Shown here: positions 58,125-64,000 of the stretch, piece by piece
Layout: every line of letters starts with the position of its first letter
How positions within the stretch are numbered: position 1 is the stretch's first letter
Assembly: GCF_033958435.1 (NCBI RefSeq)
Contig: NC_134146.1
Coordinates: 25,070,501 to 25,134,500 of the forward strand
Direction: 5' to 3'
From: Carettochelys insculpta
Lineage: Eukaryota > Chordata > Testudines > Carettochelyidae
Length of the DNA: 64,000 bases
The notes under the pieces: generated by a model
Seen by the model: the letters and a program-made list of their open reading frames with translations, nothing else
The model's database searches: none
What the model was told of the DNA's origin: nothing
Made by a program: the position numbers and the translations under genes

Positions 58125-58459
58125 AGCTATGTCTACACTAGCCCCTTCCTTTTGGAAGGGGCATGGTAATAAGGGAGTTTGAAAGATGCTAATAGGGTTT
58201 TCATGACCCCCGGGGTTCGAAAGCCCCTTCTTCTCATTTGATTTTAGGAAGAAGGGCTTTTGAAGTCCAGTGGGGTCCTTTCATAAGACCCCTGTCTACA
58301 TGGGCGGGGCGTATTTTGAAAGCAGCACTTTCGAATCATGTGCAGTTGCCATTATGTTAATGCGGTACTGCATATTCATGGCAGTGCCTGATTAGCATCT
58401 TCCAAACTCCCTCACTACTATGCCCCTTCTGAAAGGTAGGGGCTAGTGTAGACGTAGCT
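58125..58459. mobile_element. MITE group D-like
   Basis: Begins AGCTATGTCTACACTAGCCC and ends GGGGCTAGTGTAGACGTAGC plus T, with AAA on both sides. The arms carry CCTTTTGGAAGGGGCATGG, TTTCGAAAGC-type words and a central TTCTTCTCATTTGATTTTAG GAAGAAG dyad. A subfamily distinct from 13308 but of the same build. Confidence 0.8.
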
Positions 58460-58461
58460 AA

Positions 58462-59470
58462 AAAGGGAGACGATCATGTTGGCTTAGGCCGTTTTTAATA
58501 TATTATAAAAATAAGAATGAAAATAATTTATTAATACTTTTAAATTTATTTACTTAACCTGACAGTCACTCCAGCTCTCTGGGCCTTCTGTTTATAATTA
58601 AAAAGATTTTTTTCACCCAACTTGATTAATGGCAAAAGTGCAAACTATCATCACATGTTCATTAACAGCGCTCATTGAAGTCAACTGGAGTCTCCATATG
58701 GAGGGAGAATTTTTGTAAAATTTCACCATTTAACAATGTTATTCAGTCCACACATGAAGATCTGTGCAGGTCACTGTACCAGAAAACCTAAACTATTTTG
58801 TGTGAAGCAAACTATGTCAAATCAATCCAGGCAAATTGCTCTGTGGTTCTTTAGGAATAACTATGTTTGTTACTGCTTTATCACCCTTTTTTTAGCAAGT
58901 GGTAGAATAGCTAAACTAAAAGAACTGATCCTCCTACCTCCCCATAGGCAGGACTTCATCTACTTCAATGGAATACTCACATACAGTGGGTCCAAAATAA
59001 GGAAACCATTTAAAAAACCCACACCTCTGCCCTGTCCTGACTCGAGCCAGACCCTCCCACTGGTGTCTACTCTTGGCTACTTTAGGCAGTTTTCCAACCA
59101 GTAGTGAATCATAATGCATTGTACAGGGTTCTTCAGCACCTAGCCTACAGATTGAGCATTGCAAAGCCTAAATTATAGGTAGATAGCAACCCTGGAATTC
59201 ACAAATTCCTTTATGGATCCATTATGCTAAAGATCAAAGCTGGCCAAATTGTAAAAATCTAATAGATTATATTACTCTTGAGTTCAGGTTCAATTTGTTA
59301 CCATTCACGAGATTTATTATTCACAAATTCTGAAAATGTACAGGTTTTTTAAGAAAGGTTTTATTTGTCTATAAATTCTTTCTCAAAGTGCATTATTCAT
59401 TATTAAAATTACCTTTTCATTAACTCCCCTTTAAAGTACATTTGCTCAAGAGAGGAAACCAATACTACAT
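58462..59470. other. Unique sequence, no feature recognised
   Basis: A 122-residue plus frame (58736-59104) has no motif and is not supported. Confidence 0.45.
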
Positions 59471-59471
59471 G

Positions 59472-59610
59472 CCTAAGTCTATGTCTACACTAGGAAAGTA
59501 AGTCAATGCAGATATGCAATTCTAGCTATGGCAATTGCATAGTTAGAATCAACTATCTGCGCTCAGCTTACTTGGCTGTGCTTACTGAAGAAGGTCAGTG
59601 GGAGAGTTTA
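59472..59610. mobile_element. MITE-like fragment
   Basis: CTATGTCTACACTAGGAAAG then TAAGTCAATGCAGATATGCA, ATTCTAGCTATGGCAATTGC and TAGAATCAACTATCTGCGCT. One terminus is present and the body resembles the fragment at 42283. The far end is missing. Confidence 0.4.
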
Positions 59611-60036
59611 TGATGAGCAAAAGTGTTTGAAGAAATTAGTGAAAAGTAAAAGTGGAATATTATTCAAAATAAATAATTTGACCAGTGTTCCTTCTAGTCT
59701 AGATTTAATTATGCAGGAGATAATAAATAAAAGGACACACATGGGTGAGATTGCAATTAATTAAGGTATGATGTGGGACAGGGCACACTGGGCCAGATGG
59801 GTATTTTATTTTCCTAAAGTTTGTTATATTATTAACTCTGAAATACAATATGGAACAGGTTTGCCTTTTGAAGCCCATATCAAACCAACATTTATGATCG
59901 TTACATAAAAACAGAGAACCTATCCAAGGCAATTTAAGCAGATGACTTTTTTTCTAAGACTAATGCATCTTCAGACTTATATACAGGAGAGTACCAAAAT
60001 TTACTGTGTGATTTTAACTGTTAAAGATCCCTGGGA

Positions 60037-60066
60037 TAAAAAAAAAAAAGAAGAAGAAGAAGAAAA
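60037..60066. repeat. A-run and (GAA)n microsatellite
   Basis: A run of about 12 A followed by several AGA/GAA triplets. Simple repeat. Confidence 0.8.
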
Positions 60067-60364
60067 TTAGATTTGTAAGAGCTTGAAGCAGCTTGTTATT
60101 CTCTTTATGTATTTTCCTTTCCCTTTTGGGGACAAAGTCAGTGTTTGTTTTTATTTAGAATTGTGTGTATTATTGTGCTGTGCTTCTTGCCAAGATTCCT
60201 TTGCAGCTTTTTGATCTTCAGAATTTATATGTGGGACAAGTTCAAGATATTTCAACACTTTCAAAATTGTATGTAACTCTGAACTTTCTGATCCCTGCTG
60301 ATCCCAAGCATTAATATACACTTCTGGGTCTTACTACTTTATGCAGGGTAGTTTTAGGTGTGTC

Positions 60365-61240
60365 AGTCCCAAAATATTAGAGAAACAAGGTGGGTGAGAT
60401 AATACATTTTACTGGACCAGCTTCATTTGGCAAGATACAGTGCTTTGTCTCAGGGTGGGGAAACGCACTCCTGGCATCCAGCAAAAGGCAAGATGAAAGA
60501 GATTGTTTAGCAGAAGTGCTTAGCACATTTTGTAACAGACCATCCAAAGCAGAGCAGCCCACTTAACACCTCTGCCTTGAAGGACAAAAAAAGGGGAGTA
60601 ATGAGTTGTAAATTGTCGCAATGAACGATAAATCCTCTCTCTCTGTTTGGTCCATGATTTTAGTGTCTACTAGAACTATGGAATCAAGCTCCTAGGCTCA
60701 TCTTTTAAAAACATTGTACAGGTTTCCTTTGGGATGAGAACTGATAGTCAGCCACAGAGTGATCACTTTGCGAAAAGTGATGACCCGTCTGGTTGTTTAT
60801 CAGAATCCATTGTTGAAACAGATTATATGGTTCAGGAAGTTGATGCCAGTATAGGATTATTTCAAAGACAGTTTATTGGATAGCTTGAAATTTGGTGTAT
60901 GAAATTGTGGTGGAAATCTATGAGGGAGTCCAGGACATCTGTCATTGGTTCTGTGGCGCATTTTCCAAAACTTTTTCTTTAGCGTGGCTCATCAAGAGGT
61001 TGACCTACTGGGGAGCTATCCTAGTACTCATTGTGCTCCCATGGTTTGGACAAAGTGTTTGTTGTTAAATGTAAAATTGTTATGGGTGATGAATTTGGTG
61101 ATTTGTTTAGTGTAGATATCTGAGGGCTGTCCATTGTCTTGTGAAAATTTAAGGCAGGCAGCTGTTACTGTGAGGGGTGTTGAGAGTTTTGGTCTGAGGG
61201 AGGTGGTTTTTATTAATCACTACTTAATTATTCAAACCCT
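60365..61240 (-). mobile_element. Penelope-like element, 3' part with RT relic, antisense
   Basis: The 3' untranslated region lies at 60365-60700 (plus strand GGTGGGTGAGATAATACATT, GATTGTTTAGCAGAAGTGC, ATGATTTTAGTGTCTACTAG). A coding remnant at 60700-60790 reads on the minus strand as DHS.TD.QSSSQRKPVQCF-like, near the end of the PLE frame. Further, minus-strand 61065-60960 gives NNKHF (frame 1), then G.TM.TRIAP and NLLM.H (another frame), matching the PLE reverse-transcriptase block G.AMGT..AP..ANL. The GIY-YIG endonuclease expected between is not visible and is probably deleted at about 60790. The element is inactive. Confidence 0.6.
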
Positions 61241-61325
61241 ACTGATTCTAATCCTTTCTCTGACTAGTCATCATACTTTGCAGATAGTTTAATCCATGTG
61301 TTTTTCCTGGTTATCTGAACTGTAA

Positions 61326-61606
61326 GACTATGTCGAGATCGCTGAGAACAATCCACAAAATATATGCAAATTGTGCTATGCATTTGCATATCTCCTGCCC
61401 ACATTTCTGTCAGGAGAGGCTTTCCCAACATTTGACCTATCCACACCAGGACAAATGTCAGAAAAAAAGCCCTCTGCCGAGATATCCCCTCTTCCTCATG
61501 GAGCAAGGAAGACAGGGATGTCAGCAGAATGCTCCCGATGCAGCAGACTTCTGTTGGGAGACCTACAGGCTCCCAACAGAAGTCTGCCATTTAGACATCA
61601 CCTAAG
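61326..61606. mobile_element. Candidate MITE
   Basis: Starts ACTATGTCGAGATCGCTGAG and ends CATTTAGACATCACCT. The ends only loosely follow the common pattern. The DNA contains a short dyad, GCAGACTTCTGTTGGGAG against CTCCCAACAGAAGTCTGC (61547-61590). Frames of 91-108 residues inside are on both strands. A diverged or degraded member of the MITE group is the likeliest reading. Confidence 0.4.
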
Positions 61607-62087
61607 TGTCTTAACAGAAAGAATGTGCAGGTTCTGGTTACTTTAACAGTCTGTTATTTATCTGTTTTTGCTACAAATGTACAATATCATCCCTTAGAAT
61701 CGAACAGCCTCCATGAAGTCACCTAATCCTCCAGCTGCCAAATAGTTAATTTAGGGGTTGGAGCCACTCACAAAGGGGCATGGTTCTGCATGCCTGCTAC
61801 TCCTCACGAAGGTAGACTAGTAGGAAGGGTTTAGGGATGAATAACCTTGGTTCCTTACCTCAACACACCACTGAGCAGAGCAGTGGTAGCATTGAAGGAG
61901 AAGTAATCTAGTGTTAGTATCAACCAGCAACAAGATAGACTTCCCCAGAGCTAGGGAAGTACAGGAAGGGAATTGTTCCCTCCTTGTAATGCTTATGAGG
62001 TGGCAAACCAACTTAAGGCTTACAATAAAAGACTTGGGGCAATTCAACAACGTGGCTCCTAGTAGTCACACCCTTGCTTGAGGATCT

Positions 62088-62240
62088 TTGGTTATAGCTA
62101 CACTGGACTTTTTTGCCACTACTGCAAAGCCCCTATTCTTAATTCGATTTCGAAGTGGTGCAAAACCACCCAGTGCAGAAGAGACATTTGTCTCTCCAAA
62201 AGGGCAAATTGGGTCATCTTACTACAGTTTACAAGTATTA
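62088..62240. mobile_element. Possible MITE end fragment
   Basis: GGTTATAGCTACACTGGACT then TTAATTCGATTTCGAAGTGG resembles a GGCTATGTCTACACTGG end and its arm. No second end found. Confidence 0.3.
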
Positions 62241-62291
62241 GCAGCCAAGCACCCACCTGGACTCTTAGTGCATGGTAATAGTGTTCACATG

Positions 62292-62385
62292 GGACATTAA
62301 AAACATAAGAATGCCATAGTGGGTCAGACCAACCATCCATCTAGCTCAGTATCCTGTTTTCTGACAGCAGCCAATACCAGATGTT
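62292..62385 (+). mobile_element. Amniote interspersed repeat fragment
   Basis: AAAACATAAGAATGCCATAG, TGGGTCAGACCAACCATCCA, TCTAGCTCAGTATCCTGTTT and CTGACAGCAGCCAATACCAG form a sequence that is widely repeated in reptile genomes. The exact class (SINE or LINE 3' end) is not settled. Confidence 0.5.
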
Positions 62386-62399
62386 GTATACTCACACCC

Positions 62400-63765
62400 C
62401 GTCTGACCACACTGTAACATCCCACGTCGTAAAGCTCTTTGCTCACTCAGGTAAATAAGAACACTACAATCCACAACAAACATGATGTGAAAATACAGGT
62501 TAGACAGAAGATAGATAAAATTAGACATAAAACTGAGCAGGATCCAAATTCACTGGGCCTAATCACAGAACAATCTGTTGCTACTTACAAGAATTAGAAT
62601 CTGACTCATGCTGCTAAGGGCCTGGACTTTACAATACTGTATGCTGTATATTTCTCTCTCCCACAGATCCCAGGGTAGCTGACAGCTACAGATGGTATTT
62701 ATGTATTTTGAAGTCTAGTCCTTTGCTTCTTTCCCAATACACTTTCCACAGTTTTAAATCTCTTCAGTGCATATTTCTATCCATGCTCAGCTCCCCATAT
62801 TTTGGTTTCATGAGTGGATGGTGCAATAATTGAACGCCTGGAACTGGAACCAGATAGTCAGGTTTAAGGAGAGACCTAGTTTTGTGTGAGACCAGAAAGG
62901 GCGCCATTTCGGGGGGGGGGGGGGAGGAGAGGGGAAGGAACCACAGCTGTGCATGCTGGGATGCATGTAGCTCATCTGCCCAGTCCCCTGACAATCTGGG
63001 ACCCAGAGGTGCACATGGCTTGTGTACCTGCCCCTCACTCCTGGCTGGCAAGGGGAGGAGGCAGAAGAGTCATTCAAGGAATCTGTGCACTTTCCCCTTG
63101 GTCCCTGATAGTCTGCGAACCAGGACAAAGAGCAAGCAGCATCTTGGTATGCTTGGTTGCTGCCCCACCTCTGCCCCCACCACCCCAGCCCCCAAAATGG
63201 TTCCCTTCGAGACCAAGTGTGCAAGCTGCTGTTAGATTAGCGCAGGCCTCTTGCTGTGCAACACCGGCCTCTTTGCACACTTAGCTAAGAGTTCTTTCCT
63301 ACAACTCTTCCAGACTGCCCATTATTTATTCCTAAATAAAAGACACGATACATGGTGAGTTAACATGCTCATTTTTGTACTTTCTAGATCTTTTTCATAC
63401 AATCACCCCCTGCTTCCAGAAACCCGGAGTCAATGATTTAGTCTCATTATAGCCCGCCAAATGAAACAATGTTACAGGTTTTGCTATTAACTTTAAGAAT
63501 GGACAACATACTGGTCAGACTGACAAACTGTTAGCAAATTACACAGGAACATAGCTGAGTTATAAAACAATAACACAAAATTTAACAAAATACAGAGGTT
63601 ACTTTGTGGAAGTTCTCCAAATCCAGGCCAGGTACATGGTGCCTGCAACCCTGGTAATAAAACAAAACACCAGAACTAGCAGTTGGCATATTAACTTTTA
63701 TTCAGGTACCAGCAAAAAGAACCTATGAAAGAAAAATACATAAACTAAAACATTTAATAGGTGCT
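62400..63765. other. Mostly unique; poly-G at 62911-62924
   Basis: Contains a 14-G run and a GC-rich patch (62880-63240) in which frames of up to 138 residues appear on both strands. None has motifs. No gene supported. Confidence 0.45.
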
Positions 63766-63769
63766 TAAT

Positions 63770-63890
63770 CATAAAATCTGCTTAATCGGAACATTTCCCA
63801 AGGAACCAAATTAAGCCTAATGATTCTTAATGGTAAGGAATGCTGCTTAATTGGGGAGGTAATTCCACTTAATTGGGAATCCTGTAGGTG
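63770..63890. mobile_element. Possible Tigger-like element fragment
   Basis: TGCTTAATCGGAACATTTCC-like words, then GGAACCAAATTAAGCC, TGCTGCTTAATTGGGG and CCACTTAATTGGGAATCC resemble the repeated TTAATTGGG pattern near the ends of pogo-type MITEs. No clear termini are visible, so this is tentative. Confidence 0.3.
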
Positions 63891-64000
63891 AGTAAACAGT
63901 GTTCAAGCAACAATATCATATCTGGCCCTCATGATGTTCTGTTCTGGATGGTGCTTTGCCTTCCCAAAAAAAGGCTTCAATCAGTGCAGGATCAGTAAAC

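Noticed and set aside
62808..63284. Frames of 117-138 residues on both strands near a poly-G run
   Set aside because: Low-complexity, GC-driven frames with no motif. The poly-G tract is also prone to length error.

Overview
The window reads as vertebrate (amniote) nuclear DNA with no intact host gene in it. No reading frame is long, and none looks like a conserved exon. What can be recognised is mobile-element sequence, almost all decayed. It includes CR1 LINEs with the typical 3' end, MIR fragments, a two-gene PIF/Harbinger element, a Tigger (pogo) element, hAT pieces, Penelope-like elements (PLEs), LTR-like segments, and about sixteen palindromic MITEs whose ends read close to GGCTATGTCTACACTAG. 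From memory of reptile repeats, this mix suggests a turtle, perhaps a softshell. That assignment is inference and was not searched.

Layout. 1-5.4 kb: mostly unique DNA, two small tandem duplications, a hAT end and the first MITE. 5.4-8.7 kb: a PLE fragment, then a degenerate Harbinger element with a transposase relic on + and a Myb/SANT-like relic on -, facing each other. 9-25 kb: many MITEs, LTR-like stretches, a hAT MITE and PLE 3' ends, one of them a 64-bp-arm foldback. 25-33 kb: an antisense LTR-like stretch, a second and larger PLE foldback, and a Tigger-type MITE. 33-38 kb: the most intricate part. It holds an inverted repeat with a MITE in only one arm, a MITE inside a MITE, and a CR1 inside a MITE. 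38-47 kb: antisense CR1s, one split by a Tigger element. 47-64 kb: Tigger-type MITEs, more PLE pieces including a decayed reverse transcriptase, scattered MITEs and unique AT-rich DNA.

How the parts relate. The Harbinger relic is a plausible source of the enzyme that moved the GGCTATGTC MITEs. Ten of them sit between matching 3-bp duplications, as PIF/Harbinger insertions do, but the targets are not limited to TWA. The nested insertions give a local order of events. The window is best described as intergenic or intronic sequence shaped by several waves of DNA transposons, CR1 and PLEs. I saw no tRNA, rRNA, CRISPR or bacterial-type operon.
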